A stretch of 64,000 bases of DNA from Roseiconus nitratireducens (GTDB lineage Bacteria; Planctomycetota; Planctomycetia; Pirellulales; Pirellulaceae), in contig NZ_VWOX01000024.1 in assembly GCF_008629675.1 (NCBI RefSeq), forward strand, positions 21,553 to 85,552, in the 5' to 3' direction. The notes beneath the pieces were generated by a model that worked only from the letters and a program-made list of their open reading frames with translations, ran no database searches and was not told the DNA's origin. The position numbers and the translations under genes were made by a program. Below are positions 34,594 through 44,585 of the stretch, piece by piece (the first letter of the stretch is position 1; each line of letters begins with the position of its first letter).

Positions 34594-37500
34594 CTACTTG
34601 TAGTCCAACATCATCGTCGCAGTCGTGTCGTGGTCGCTGACGCCCCGCACCCAGCACGCCGAAAAGGCCGTGGGAAAGGCGTGCTGCACCGTTTGACCAG
34701 GTGCAACCTTGAACTCCCAATAGTCGACCCAAAGCCCGTTGCCGTCGATGTCCACCTGCACCGTGATCGTGACAGGCTCGGACGAACGGTGCGAAATCTC
34801 CAAAGACTTCTGGTCATAGCCACGCATCAAATAGGGATCCGACGGCACGTCGGCTTGCACGTCGCTATCCAGCCACGGTCCGCCCCGACCAATCGGCTTC
34901 CCCAATTTCCACAAATCATCAATGCCTCCGAACCACAGCCCGACCTGTTTGTCGGTGTCCGTGAAGATGTGACCATCGTTCTTCGCCGACTTGCGGATTC
35001 CCGCCAACACCAGCAATCCGTTCCAGGAACAGAAATCCGTGATCTGCTTTGAATGACTGGAAATTGGACGCATCAAATGAAATGCCGGCGGGCTACCGTT
35101 GGTGATCAGCGGGACCTCATAAAAGGTCCCGTGAATATTTGCGAGATGTCGCTCCGACTCGACTTCCCGCGAAGCTCTCGGCCATCCTGACGCAAAGGGC
35201 TGGTCGAAACCCGATTCGCCTTTGGGAAGCCGTAACGTGAACCCGCCGCTCTTCAGCACCACCGAAGCGCGATCGACCGTGAACTCGGGTTCGACCTGCA
35301 ACCGTTCCGTCAGTTCCGATTCCGGTTGAACAGATTCAAACTCGAACTGTGCCTTGGTGAACTCGTAAGCCTTCTCTGGTGAAGTCACGACCCTGAGATT
35401 CCGATTGCGTTTGGCCGCATAGACCAAGCCGCCCACCACATCGGAATCGCCCACCTCGGCCAGCCCAGCGAACAGGTCACGGTTCTGTTTCGCGTCTCCG
35501 TCGGCGTAACTGGCGGTGGTTTGGTGCAGGAATGCCGTAGCGATGCAATCGCGATCGGTCTTCAACCGTAGCCACACCGCCTGAAAATCTTCGGGCAATT
35601 CATCGGCGACGTAGCCGCCACCGGGGACGGCAACCGTCTGCATCGATGTCCATCGTCCGTCGCCTTGCCGATCGACTTCGATCGTGAATGTCACTGGCGT
35701 TGCATCGGTTGCGACGACCTCAGGAGCGGCGATGGACGCATTGTCGCGCGGGACAATGTTCAATGGCGACCCCGTGGCGGTGTCAACGAAGGCCGTGTGT
35801 GGCATGCCGAAGGCACCCGGTGTGTGTTCCGTCGCATTGCCCGGAATCGTCACGACACCGGCGGCAAACTCCCTCGAGTACACGTTGTCCGCATGGTTCT
35901 TGCCCCAGGTGATTTCTAAATCGGTCGCTTCCCACTTGTCGTCAAGTTCTGGACCGCCCCGCTTGTCGACGGCCAAAAAGACCGTCACGGGCTGATCCAC
36001 TTCGAACGAATAGCCTGGCGCAGGACGATGCCAATCGCCTCGCACGACGGTTACCCGATGCAGTCGGGCCAGTTGCGGTGGGATCGAATGAATGGGTTGC
36101 TGGTCACTCGCTCGTAATAGGTCCGATCGTTGGTCTGATTTCTTTCCGACGGCGAAATGAATCACGCGGCGATCGAAGCCGTCGACCAGGAACGGATCCG
36201 ACCAGGTCTCCGCGCGAACCGAATCCTCGACCCAAGGTCCGCCATACCCGCTGGCCGGCCCCCAGGATTTTAGATCGTCGTAGCTGCCAAACCAGAGATT
36301 GCTCTGCGGCTGACCAGCTAGGTCATTGCCCTGGATGCTCGTTTCATCTGTCGCCAGAACCAGTTGCCCGTTCCAGTTGCAAAAGTCTGGAACGTAGCGA
36401 AGATGACTTGCAATCGGACGAATTCCGGCGTTGTCCTTCGCTGAGAATGTCTTTGGAAAATCGAAGAACATCCCGTGCATGTCCATCATCCAGCGACCAT
36501 CGGTGATCTCTCGAATTCGAGGCCATTCCGTGTACCAACCGTGACTGGCGTCGTTGCAATAGGCCGCTTTGGGCAACAGAAACGTGGACCAGGTCCCGTT
36601 GTCTAGCAACTTCAATCGCAGGCTGCGGCGATCCCATCCGATCGCCCAAATCGGATCGTCTCCATCGCTGCCGCCGGTGATCCCTTTGGGTCCGGTGACC
36701 TCGGTATATTGCCGGCGTTCGATGATTCGCCAGTCCCGGCCATCGTATTCGGCCAGGACCCCGCGTTGCTCTTCGTCGGTCGCCGTCCCCCCCACCAACA
36801 CGTCGCTGTAGTCGCCGACATGCAGTTCACCGTTGTTGGACACCACCAACCGGCCCTGAGAAGTGTAGCCACCTTTGCCGTGCCACCCCGGGACGGGCTT
36901 CTTGAACAATCGCTTCGTTTCCAGCGTGTGCACATTGGCTTCCCAGATCGCCCCTTCCATGTCGATGTAGTAGACCAGGTTGACCGGATCCACCAGGTGG
37001 CGAGCGATCGCGGTCACGCGCATCGGCATGTCATCCGGAGAAATGACGCGAACATTCCCTTTCGCATCAATCAGATAATGTGCGATCAACAACTGGTTTG
37101 ATTCCGGATGAATCATCCGCCCGGCCGGCGTTCCGCCGACACTTTCCGGATGAATCGTCATCGGCTGGCTAAGATCCGGATCGATTGAGAACAGTTTGTG
37201 TTCACTGCCGCGCGGTTGATGGGGCGCGTAGTTGACCATCCACAACTTTCCCGCCCACGGCACGACGGCGCCGATCCCGCACTCGTTGTGGCCAGTCTTA
37301 TAGTGGCCGCCGTTCTGGCTGTAGATTCCGTACGTCGTCAGGTGCGGATAGATTCCGCTGATCTTCAAGTCGGTTCGAATCTCCGACGGTGTGGCGTCGG
37401 TCTCTTTCGGCGGCCCCTCGTCGACGTCCTTTCCGGAGTCCGTTGTGACCAGCGTTCCTGCCGCACGGATTCTCCGCCGCTGCTCGGGCGATTGCTTGGC

Positions 37501-37824
37501 CATCGACCGGCCGTTTGCACGGAACTCGGGACGGTCGGCCAGATTGTTCATTTTCGACACGTCCGACGTCAGACGCATCCCGGACTGGGCGATTCGGTCC
37601 AGGTTGGGCGTCCTGATCTCGTGCAACCCGGCAGATCCGTACGCGTCCCAACGCTGATCATCGGTCAGCAGGAACACGATGTTCGGTCGTTCGCGATTCT
37701 CAGCAGCGACTGAGAACGTTGAAAGCCAACCGCCGGAGAGCATTCCGGCACAGCCCGCGATTGTGATCCAACGACATAGGACCAATCCAATGGCGGAGTC
37801 GACAAATAAAGAGATGTGTCGCAT
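34594..37824 (-). CDS. secreted propeller-like protein with sulfatase-remnant N-terminus
   Basis: A 1076-aa protein. ATG 37824 begins a leader with a hydrophobic stretch to about residue 40. Residues 46-87 are the start of a sulfatase (RPNIVFLLTDDQRWDAYG, TPNLDRIAQSGMRL). At residue 88 the sequence jumps to KMNNLADRPEFRANG, which looks like a sulfatase C-terminus; the catalytic Cys/Ser-x-Pro-x-Arg region is missing. From about 154 onward it is a different, large family beginning GIYPHLTTYGIYSQNG and GAVVPWAGKLWMVNYAPH, with repeated WNGQLVLA/FCSWNGLLVLA units suggesting a beta-propeller followed by beta-sandwich regions. It is not expected to be a sulfatase. Function unknown. Confidence 0.8.
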   Translation of the reverse strand: MRHISLFVDSAIGLVLCRWITIAGCAGMLSGGWLSTFSVAAENRERPNIVFLLTDDQRWDAYGSAGLHEIRTPNLDRIAQSGMRLTSDVSKMNNLADRPEFRANGRSMAKQSPEQRRRIRAAGTLVTTDSGKDVDEGPPKETDATPSEIRTDLKISGIYPHLTTYGIYSQNGGHYKTGHNECGIGAVVPWAGKLWMVNYAPHQPRGSEHKLFSIDPDLSQPMTIHPESVGGTPAGRMIHPESNQLLIAHYLIDAKGNVRVISPDDMPMRVTAIARHLVDPVNLVYYIDMEGAIWEANVHTLETKRLFKKPVPGWHGKGGYTSQGRLVVSNNGELHVGDYSDVLVGGTATDEEQRGVLAEYDGRDWRIIERRQYTEVTGPKGITGGSDGDDPIWAIGWDRRSLRLKLLDNGTWSTFLLPKAAYCNDASHGWYTEWPRIREITDGRWMMDMHGMFFDFPKTFSAKDNAGIRPIASHLRYVPDFCNWNGQLVLATDETSIQGNDLAGQPQSNLWFGSYDDLKSWGPASGYGGPWVEDSVRAETWSDPFLVDGFDRRVIHFAVGKKSDQRSDLLRASDQQPIHSIPPQLARLHRVTVVRGDWHRPAPGYSFEVDQPVTVFLAVDKRGGPELDDKWEATDLEITWGKNHADNVYSREFAAGVVTIPGNATEHTPGAFGMPHTAFVDTATGSPLNIVPRDNASIAAPEVVATDATPVTFTIEVDRQGDGRWTSMQTVAVPGGGYVADELPEDFQAVWLRLKTDRDCIATAFLHQTTASYADGDAKQNRDLFAGLAEVGDSDVVGGLVYAAKRNRNLRVVTSPEKAYEFTKAQFEFESVQPESELTERLQVEPEFTVDRASVVLKSGGFTLRLPKGESGFDQPFASGWPRASREVESERHLANIHGTFYEVPLITNGSPPAFHLMRPISSHSKQITDFCSWNGLLVLAGIRKSAKNDGHIFTDTDKQVGLWFGGIDDLWKLGKPIGRGGPWLDSDVQADVPSDPYLMRGYDQKSLEISHRSSEPVTITVQVDIDGNGLWVDYWEFKVAPGQTVQHAFPTAFSACWVRGVSDHDTTATMMLDYK

Positions 37825-38177
37825 GGCAAGCGTGAACCAGGGAAGGGAAAAGCAGACGGATGATTCATGCCGATTCGAACCGCATCGAGCGTGAGGATTC
37901 CAGTCTACCAAACAATTTGCCGCGATCCGGTTCCCGGCTGCTCTGTTGCAACCGCCCACAGCGCTGGTCCATGCCTCACCGGCCGGAAGAAACTAGAATG
38001 CATCGCACCCTCTCCGCTCGCTGGTGGAGGCTGTCTACGATTGCCGGGTGCCCGCCCCGGCGGCGACAGATTCTTTTAAACATCGCTTCCTCCTGCGTCC
38101 CAGTTCTCGCTCACCGAGCTTGACGTGCTACGATGGCGGGCCTCCCCAAACGTCCCCCCCCTTACAAAGTCCTAACG
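37825..38177. other. divergent intergenic region
   Basis: About 350 bases between two genes that start away from each other, so promoters for both should lie here. No protein-like frame is visible on either strand and no clear -35/-10 pair could be assigned. Confidence 0.35.
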
Positions 38178-39455
38178 ATGTTCCGACTGTTGGCACTTGT
38201 CTGTTTCACCGCCGCTGTGCTCAGCCTCCCGGCACTGGCAAACGAACCCGCAGCGGCGGGTGATTCCCCGCTGTCGGGGCCGCCTTTGAAATGGTGGAAA
38301 GGAAATCTCCATACGCACTCGCTTTGGAGCGACGGCGATCAGTTTCCTGAAATGATTGCGGACTGGTATCGTGAACACGGCTACCATTTTCTGGCCCTAA
38401 CCGATCACAACGTCCTCAGCGACGGGATCCGTTGGATGAAGGTCAAAGACGTGGTCGCACGCAGCGATGAAGGCGTCTTGGATCGGTACCTTCAACGTTT
38501 TGGCGAGCATTGGGTTCAGACGCGGGGAGAAAAGGGGACTCCCGACCATCAGGTCCGCCTGAAGCCGCTGGATGAGTTTCGGCATTTGGTTGAAGAACGC
38601 GGTCGGTTCATGATGATGCCGGCGGAAGAAATCAGCGACCGAGCCGAAGGCAAACCGGTTCACATCAACGCGACCAATATCGCTGAGGTGCTCCCTCCGG
38701 CGGGCGGCGCTACGGTCCGCGAAACCATGCAGAACAATTTGCGAATGATCCTGGCGCATGAAAAACAGCACGGTCGCCAAGTGCTGCCTCATATCAACCA
38801 CCCCAATTTTGGCTACGCGATCACGGCCGAAGATCTGGCCGCGGTGACGTCCGAACAATTCTTCGAGGTCTACAACGGGCACCCCGCCGTCGGCCATCTC
38901 GGGAACGACGATCACCCCAGCGTGGAACGCATTTGGGACTTGGCGAACGCCATCCGACGGACGAATCTGAATGTCCCACCGCTGATGGGGATTGCCACCG
39001 ACGACAGCCACGAGTACCACGGCGTCCCCGGTTCACACCCCGGCCGTGGATGGGTGATGGTTCGCAGTCGTTTCTTGACCCCAGAGCACATTCTGAGCGC
39101 GATCAAACGTGGCGATTTCTACGCATCCAGCGGCGTGACGCTCGGCGAGGTCCGCTTTGATCAAGCGACCGGGACGCTGTCGATTCAAATTGACGCCAAC
39201 GACGGGGCCACCTATCGCACCGAGTTTATCGGAACGATGATCGACGAAGGGCAGCAAGACGAAAGAATCGGCGTCACTCTGAAGACCGTTCATGGTGTTT
39301 CGCCAACTTACCAGTTGACCGGCAAAGAACTGTATGTCCGCGCCGTCGTTACCAGCAGTCTTCCCGCGGATGATCCATCGTTCGAAGATCAGATGCGTCA
39401 GGCCTGGACGCAGCCCGTCGGGTGGCGTTCGGAAAACGAGCCATCGCAACCCTGA
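38178..39455 (+). CDS. secreted PHP-domain metal-dependent phosphoesterase-like protein
   Basis: A 425-aa protein. ATG 38178 gives MFRLLALVCFTAAVLSLPALA, a signal peptide cut near residue 22; the frame from 38133 lacks this. The PHP fold is shown by WWKGNLHTHSLWSDGDQFPEM and FLALTDHNVLSDG, later metal ligands in LPHINHPNFGY and IATDDSHEYHG. PHP proteins usually hydrolyse phosphate esters with two or three metals; the exact substrate here is unknown. The last 100 residues are a beta-rich extension. The gene is divergent from the sulfatase-remnant protein and lies 64 bases before rhaA. Confidence 0.83.
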   Translation: MFRLLALVCFTAAVLSLPALANEPAAAGDSPLSGPPLKWWKGNLHTHSLWSDGDQFPEMIADWYREHGYHFLALTDHNVLSDGIRWMKVKDVVARSDEGVLDRYLQRFGEHWVQTRGEKGTPDHQVRLKPLDEFRHLVEERGRFMMMPAEEISDRAEGKPVHINATNIAEVLPPAGGATVRETMQNNLRMILAHEKQHGRQVLPHINHPNFGYAITAEDLAAVTSEQFFEVYNGHPAVGHLGNDDHPSVERIWDLANAIRRTNLNVPPLMGIATDDSHEYHGVPGSHPGRGWVMVRSRFLTPEHILSAIKRGDFYASSGVTLGEVRFDQATGTLSIQIDANDGATYRTEFIGTMIDEGQQDERIGVTLKTVHGVSPTYQLTGKELYVRAVVTSSLPADDPSFEDQMRQAWTQPVGWRSENEPSQP

Positions 39456-39519
39456 TCACTCCGTTTTGGGATGCCCGCCAAGGCCCCGACGATAACCGAT
39501 CGACTTCGATACGTGCAGC

Positions 39520-40812
39520 ATGTCTGATACGAACAAAGCATTCGAATTGGCTCGTGAACGTTACGCGGCACTCGGCGTCGACGTGGATGCGGCGGTTGAG
39601 CGATTGAAAACCATCCCCGTCTCCTTGCACTGCTGGCAAGGCGATGATGTCGTCGGTTTTGAAGGCACCGACAACGAATTAGGCAGCGGTTTGGCGGTCA
39701 CCGGCAATTACCCGGGCCGGGCGCGCACGGTCGATGAATTGCGCCGCGATCTGGATGTTGCCTATTCCCTCATCCCGGGAAACCACCGACTGAACCTGCA
39801 TGCCTTGTACGGCGAATTCTCCTCGCCAACTGACCGAAATGAAATCGGAATTCAGAATTTCCAAGGCTGGATCGACTGGTGCCGAGACCGTCATCACAGT
39901 CTGGATTTCAATCCGAGCTTCTTCGCCCACCCGTTAGCCAGCGACGGCTCAACGCTGTCTCACCCCGATCCGGCAATCCGCCAGTTTTGGATTGACCACG
40001 GAATCGCCTGCCGTCAAATCGCCAGCGAGATGGGCGCCGCCCAAGGCAATGCCTGCATCAACAACGTCTGGGTCCCGGACGGCAGCAAAGATTCACCGGC
40101 CGACCGCAAGGCACCTCGGGAACGACTTGCCGAAGCGCTGGACGAAGTATTTCGCGTCGCGTTCCCCGAAGCGCAATTGCTGGACTCCGTCGAATGCAAG
40201 CTGTTCGGCATCGGCTCGGAAAGTTACGTCGTTGGATCGCACGAGTTCTATCTGGGATACGCGATCACGCGTCACAAATTGCTTTGCCTGGATGCCGGCC
40301 ACTTCCACCCCACCGAGGTCATTTCGGACAAGATTTCGTCGACGTTGCTTTACGTCCCCGAGTTGCTGCTGCATGTCAGCCGAGGCGTGCGGTGGGACAG
40401 TGACCACGTCGTCACCTTCAACGACGAATTGCAAGCGATCATGCAGGAGATTGTTCGGGGCGGATTCGAAAGCCGCGTTCACATCGGGTTGGACTTCTTC
40501 GACGCCAGCATCAATCGAATCGCCGCCTGGGTGATCGGGACGCGCAACACGTTGAAAGCACTGTTGATGGCGCTTTTGGAACCGCGGGAAACACTTCAGG
40601 ATTTGGAGCGTGACGGCGATTTGACCGGCCGACTGGTACTGATGGAAGAGCTAAAATCGATGCCCTTCGGTTCCGTCTGGGATCACTACTGCGAATCATC
40701 GGGTGTTCCCGTCGGCGCCGCTTGGTTGGATGCGATTCGCGAAGACGAAAGGCGAGTGCTTGCACGACGGGGCAATTCTGTCGCTACAGCTTCATCGGAG
40801 AACATCGCGTGA
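39520..40812 (+). CDS. rhaA: L-rhamnose isomerase
   Basis: Converts L-rhamnose to L-rhamnulose in the cytoplasm, first step of rhamnose use. The 430-aa protein shows SLHCWQGDDVVGFE, GNHRLNLHALYGE, FNPSFFAHPLASDGSTLSHPD (metal site region) and the LDAGHFHPTEVISDK strand with the conserved His. Length matches the family. It overlaps the permease start by four bases (GTGA). Rhamnulokinase and aldolase genes are not in this window, so the rest of the pathway must be elsewhere. Confidence 0.96.
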   Translation: MSDTNKAFELARERYAALGVDVDAAVERLKTIPVSLHCWQGDDVVGFEGTDNELGSGLAVTGNYPGRARTVDELRRDLDVAYSLIPGNHRLNLHALYGEFSSPTDRNEIGIQNFQGWIDWCRDRHHSLDFNPSFFAHPLASDGSTLSHPDPAIRQFWIDHGIACRQIASEMGAAQGNACINNVWVPDGSKDSPADRKAPRERLAEALDEVFRVAFPEAQLLDSVECKLFGIGSESYVVGSHEFYLGYAITRHKLLCLDAGHFHPTEVISDKISSTLLYVPELLLHVSRGVRWDSDHVVTFNDELQAIMQEIVRGGFESRVHIGLDFFDASINRIAAWVIGTRNTLKALLMALLEPRETLQDLERDGDLTGRLVLMEELKSMPFGSVWDHYCESSGVPVGAAWLDAIREDERRVLARRGNSVATASSENIA

Positions 40813-42263
40813 GCGAAGATCGATCCGAAACGGGTGGGGAGTTTGAACGCGAACCGGTCCCCGACTCCGCGCTGCTGGGGTCCGGCAAGTTCTGGGGCAT
40901 GTACGCGGGCGAACACACCGCCGGCACCGAATTCATGATCGGTCCGCTGTTTCTGTCGGCGGGAGCCAGCATCCAAGATTTGATCCTAGGGCTGCTGCTG
41001 GGCAACTTCCTGGCCGTGTTGACCTGGCGGTTTCTGGTCACGCCGATCGCGACCCGGAAACGAATGACGCTCTACTACCAATTGGAGCGGATCGCCGGTG
41101 GCTCGCTGGTGAAGATTTACAACCTGGTCAACGGATTGCTGTTTTGCTTTCTGGCCGGCGCGATGATCACCGTGTCGGCAAGCGCCGCCGGGGTCCCCTT
41201 CGGAATCTTCTACGAGGTCCCCTCGGCGACATTTGGTTTTGGCGCTCCCTCCTTTACGGCGTTGGTCCTGGTGGTGGGCGCGGTCATGGCGATCGTCGCC
41301 GCCGGCGGGTATCAGACCGTGGCCCGTGTTGCCAACATCGCCGCTCCCTGGATGATCGCCATCTTCGCCGCCTGCGGTATCGTTTCCCTGGTTCAGATGA
41401 ACGCCACCGGGATCGATTCGATCGTTCGCGGCGACTATTGGCGTGACGCCGTGCAGTTTGTGCAGTCTCGGAACGGGCCGCAAACATTTGGATTCTGGCA
41501 GATCGTCGTCTTTGCCTGGCTATGCAACGGAGCCATGCATTTCGGGATGTCGGACCTGTCGATTTTCCGGTTCGCCCGCAGCCGATCGTCAGGTTGGGCA
41601 CCGGCCATCGGGATGTTTCTGGGCCACTACATGGCCTGGATCGCCGCCGCCCTTCTGCTGGCGGCACTGATCAAGGTGCAGCCGGATGTGGCGGTCGGAA
41701 GTGACGGCCGGGTCAACGCCAACCCCGGGTTGCTGGCTTACCAGGCGTTGGGCTGGGCGGGCATCCTGTGCGTCGTGATTGCCGGTTGGACAACCGCCAA
41801 CCCGACGATCTATCGAGCCGGTTTGGCATTTCAAGGAATTCTGCCGGCTACCTCGCGAAGCGTGATGACGCTGGTTGCCGGCGCTGTCGCAACGCTGGCC
41901 GGTGCGTTTCCAAACCTTTCGGCCCAACTGCTCGATTTTGTCGGGACCTACGGAACCGTCCTCGGCCCGATGGGAGCCGTCATTGTGGTGGACTTCTATT
42001 GGATGAAACGATTCGGATTGCAGAACGAATTCGCGCACCGTAGCGGGATCAAATTCAATCTCGCCGTTTTCATCGCTTGGCTGCTTCCCGTTGCTGTCGG
42101 ACTTTATCTAATCATCTGGCGAGATCTGTTTGCCGCCTACGCGGTGATTCCCGCCTGGTTGGTTTGTGGCATCCTCTACCTGGTGCTCAGCAAGTTCACG
42201 CAGCGTGAGGCGGTTGCCGCGACGCAGCCGAATTGGAATCACTCCGCCAACGCGGGAGCTTGA
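40809..42263 (+). CDS. NCS1-like permease linked to rhaA
   Basis: A 484-aa transporter with about 12 membrane segments, related to cytosine/purine/allantoin permeases: FWGMYAGEHTAGTEFMIGPLFLSAGAS in the first helix pair, AGGYQTVARVANIAAPWMIAIFA and the late FVGTYGTVLGPMGAVIVVDFYWMK. The GTG start at 40809 overlaps the rhaA stop, so translation is probably coupled. Because of this link I infer sugar or sugar-related uptake, possibly rhamnose, but the family mostly carries nucleobases, so the substrate is open. Confidence 0.85.
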   Translation: MSEDRSETGGEFEREPVPDSALLGSGKFWGMYAGEHTAGTEFMIGPLFLSAGASIQDLILGLLLGNFLAVLTWRFLVTPIATRKRMTLYYQLERIAGGSLVKIYNLVNGLLFCFLAGAMITVSASAAGVPFGIFYEVPSATFGFGAPSFTALVLVVGAVMAIVAAGGYQTVARVANIAAPWMIAIFAACGIVSLVQMNATGIDSIVRGDYWRDAVQFVQSRNGPQTFGFWQIVVFAWLCNGAMHFGMSDLSIFRFARSRSSGWAPAIGMFLGHYMAWIAAALLLAALIKVQPDVAVGSDGRVNANPGLLAYQALGWAGILCVVIAGWTTANPTIYRAGLAFQGILPATSRSVMTLVAGAVATLAGAFPNLSAQLLDFVGTYGTVLGPMGAVIVVDFYWMKRFGLQNEFAHRSGIKFNLAVFIAWLLPVAVGLYLIIWRDLFAAYAVIPAWLVCGILYLVLSKFTQREAVAATQPNWNHSANAGA

Positions 42264-42265
42264 CC

Positions 42266-42487
42266 ATGGGAAGCAAACAATCGCCGACGATGACTCGTGT
42301 CCTCAAAGCCATCTCCATCGTCGCACTCATGGCAACGTTCGCCCCCTGCTTGCTCTTTCTGGGCGGATGGATGGGACACGTCGCGGTAAAACATTGGACG
42401 CTTGCCGGGACCGTTGCCTGGTTTGTCACCACGCCGTGGTGGATGAGCCGGAACCTGCCGGTCGACGCAAAAGAAGTGGAAATCTGA
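42266..42487 (+). CDS. small membrane protein
   Basis: A 73-aa protein with two hydrophobic stretches (about residues 13-32 and 44-55). The ATG at 42266 sits two bases after the permease stop, so it is part of the rhaA transcription unit. It may be a small partner of the transporter; no family is recognised. Sequence start MGSKQSPTMTRVLK. Confidence 0.65.
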   Translation: MGSKQSPTMTRVLKAISIVALMATFAPCLLFLGGWMGHVAVKHWTLAGTVAWFVTTPWWMSRNLPVDAKEVEI

Positions 42488-42659
42488 ATCGATGTCCGGC
42501 GCGTCTTCTACCAAGTTTTAAAGTAGGCACTCTCACCAGAGCGTGCATTCTGCTGTCTTGCCACCCTTCGGCAATGATAGCCACATCGAATTTGCGACAA
42601 GCGGGTCGTTCATTCTCCCTCCGGGAGAACCGGCCGTCGAAGCAGCCGGAGAAGATTCG

Positions 42660-44585
42660 TCAGTCCAAGTAAATGAACTCGGATGCGTTCAGCAGTCCGG
42701 CACAAACAATCAACAGAGCTTCTCGTCGGTCCGCTTCTCCGGCCAACAGTTCGCGGCACTTTCCAAGCTCGTCTTCCGTTGGTAAACGGGCAAACGCCAA
42801 TCGAAACGCGTGCTTTAGTAGCTCCGCGTCGTCCTTCCCTGCGGTCTCACGCTCCAGCCGGTCACGGAACTTGCGGGCAGCATCGAACGCCAGTTCACTG
42901 TTCAAAAGGTGCAAAGACTGAATCGCCGTTGTCGAACGGTCTCGCCGAGCACAGCTCGCTCCGGCGTCAGGACGATCGAATGCGTCGAAGATGGGGTACC
43001 GCAGGTTTCGCCGGGCGAACACGTAAATACTGCGTCGCACATGATCTTCCGGATCTTCGCTCGACTTCCACTGACCTTTCAACAAGGTACTGACCAGCTC
43101 ATCCGGTAGAGGTGGCAACACACTTTGGCCTCCGTAGGACCGGTTCAGCTGTCCGCTAACCGAAAGCAGAGCGTCACGAATGATCTCGCCCTCCAAGCGT
43201 CGCCTCGGGAATCGACTGTACCACTCATTTTCCGGATCGTTCTCAATGGCGTGCCGCAGCGTCTCTCGCTGTTGATCGCTGCCGTCGAAACCAACGTGAC
43301 TGGCCTGTCGGTACGTCGATGACAGCAGGATGATCCGGTGCAGGCGTTTCAGGTTCCAACCGCTTTGACGCAGTTCAACCGCCAACCAGTCCAGCAGCAT
43401 TTCGTGTGACGGTCCGTCCGCAATGACGCCGAAATCGCTCGGATTCTCACAAAGGCTCTTGCCGAAATGATGTTGCCAAATCCGGTTGGCGATCACCCGG
43501 CCGGTCAAAGGATTCTCCGGAAGAAACAGCCAATCCGCCAGAGCGACGCGAGGATTCTTGTTGTCGAATTGTGACAACGGCTCATCGGAGCTTGCGATTC
43601 GAGGCGGACGCGGCTTCAACCTTGGCCCCGCGTTGGATAGTTCTCCGCGACCATACAATCGCGGCACGATCGGATCCGAATAGGATGCCAGCTCCGTGAC
43701 ATGTCGGTCACGTTTCAGCGGCGGCACCGCGGATTCAAAGATCCCCCGCAGTCGATAGAAGTCGGCTTGGCTGATCGGATCATACTTGTGATCGTGGCAC
43801 TGGGCGCAGTGCATTTGCAATCCCAGCAGTGACGCGCCGACTGTGGATGCGATCTCGTTCAACTTGTCATGTCGACGCAGGTCCTGCTCGTTGATATCCG
43901 GCATGTCGGGCCCCGCCATGCAGAACATCGTCGCAATGGAGTCTTCGGATCCGACCAGGTCCCCGGCCAGCTGCAGCCGCACGAACTGATCGTAGGGCAT
44001 GTCCTGGTTCAAAGCGTCGACGACCCATTGCCGATAGCGCCACGCGCCCTTGCGTACCTTGTCGTGTTCGAAACCATCGGTTTCGGCGAATCGGGCCAAG
44101 TCCAACCAGTGCTGTGCCCAGCGCTCGGCATAGCCGGGCGACGACAGAAAACGGTCGACCAGACGCTCGTAGGCGAGGGGCGATTTGTCAGCTTCGAAAC
44201 GCTCCAATTCTTCAACCGTCGGCGGAAGTCCCAGCAGGTCAAACTTGACGCGTCGAAGCAGTGTGGCGCGATCCGCCGCGGGCTGCGGCGCCAGTGATCG
44301 CTTCTCCAAACGACGTAGAATGAAAAAGTCGACCGCGGTTGATGGCCAGCCAGAACGCTCGACAGCCGGCAGAGGCGGACGTTCGATCGGCTGAAAAGAC
44401 CAGTGATCGCGGTCGAACTCCGAAATCTCTAACTCCAGCACTTCGCCGGCCGCTTCCTGGTCCCCCGCTTCGTTCTCGGCGAGGGCCAACCTCGCGCTGC
44501 CGATCACCGGGATCAAAGCGCACAGCAGTGCCATCAACCGGCACGTGACCATGACCAGGCAACAACGCAAAGCGTTTCTCATCAC
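42660..44585 (-). CDS. DUF1549/DUF1553 protein (planctomycete PSD1-type)
   Basis: A 641-aa exported protein of a family greatly expanded in Planctomycetes. A hydrophobic leader (to about residue 35) is followed by HWSFQPIERPPLP, the DUF1549 part (WPSTAVDFFILRRLEKRSLAP, YAERWAQHWLDLARFAET) and MHCAQCHDHKYDPI with a CxxCH motif, then DUF1553 (NPLTGRVIANRIWQHHFGKSL, LLSSTYRQAS, RSIYVFARRNLRYP). It lacks a separate N-terminal cytochrome c domain. Its start overlaps the DUF1501 stop by four bases; such pairs are the normal arrangement. Function is not established; a link to polysaccharide or redox breakdown has been proposed. Confidence 0.93.
   Translation of the reverse strand: MMRNALRCCLVMVTCRLMALLCALIPVIGSARLALAENEAGDQEAAGEVLELEISEFDRDHWSFQPIERPPLPAVERSGWPSTAVDFFILRRLEKRSLAPQPAADRATLLRRVKFDLLGLPPTVEELERFEADKSPLAYERLVDRFLSSPGYAERWAQHWLDLARFAETDGFEHDKVRKGAWRYRQWVVDALNQDMPYDQFVRLQLAGDLVGSEDSIATMFCMAGPDMPDINEQDLRRHDKLNEIASTVGASLLGLQMHCAQCHDHKYDPISQADFYRLRGIFESAVPPLKRDRHVTELASYSDPIVPRLYGRGELSNAGPRLKPRPPRIASSDEPLSQFDNKNPRVALADWLFLPENPLTGRVIANRIWQHHFGKSLCENPSDFGVIADGPSHEMLLDWLAVELRQSGWNLKRLHRIILLSSTYRQASHVGFDGSDQQRETLRHAIENDPENEWYSRFPRRRLEGEIIRDALLSVSGQLNRSYGGQSVLPPLPDELVSTLLKGQWKSSEDPEDHVRRSIYVFARRNLRYPIFDAFDRPDAGASCARRDRSTTAIQSLHLLNSELAFDAARKFRDRLERETAGKDDAELLKHAFRLAFARLPTEDELGKCRELLAGEADRREALLIVCAGLLNASEFIYLD

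Noticed and set aside
36900..37959. Active sulfatase
   Set aside because: The catalytic Cys/Ser-x-Pro-x-Arg segment and most of the domain are missing.
42608..42632. Short hairpin TTCTCCC / GGGAGAA between the rhaA unit and the DUF1553 gene
   Set aside because: Seven pairs with a three-base loop and no T run on either side; could be a terminator by position, but the evidence is too thin to list.
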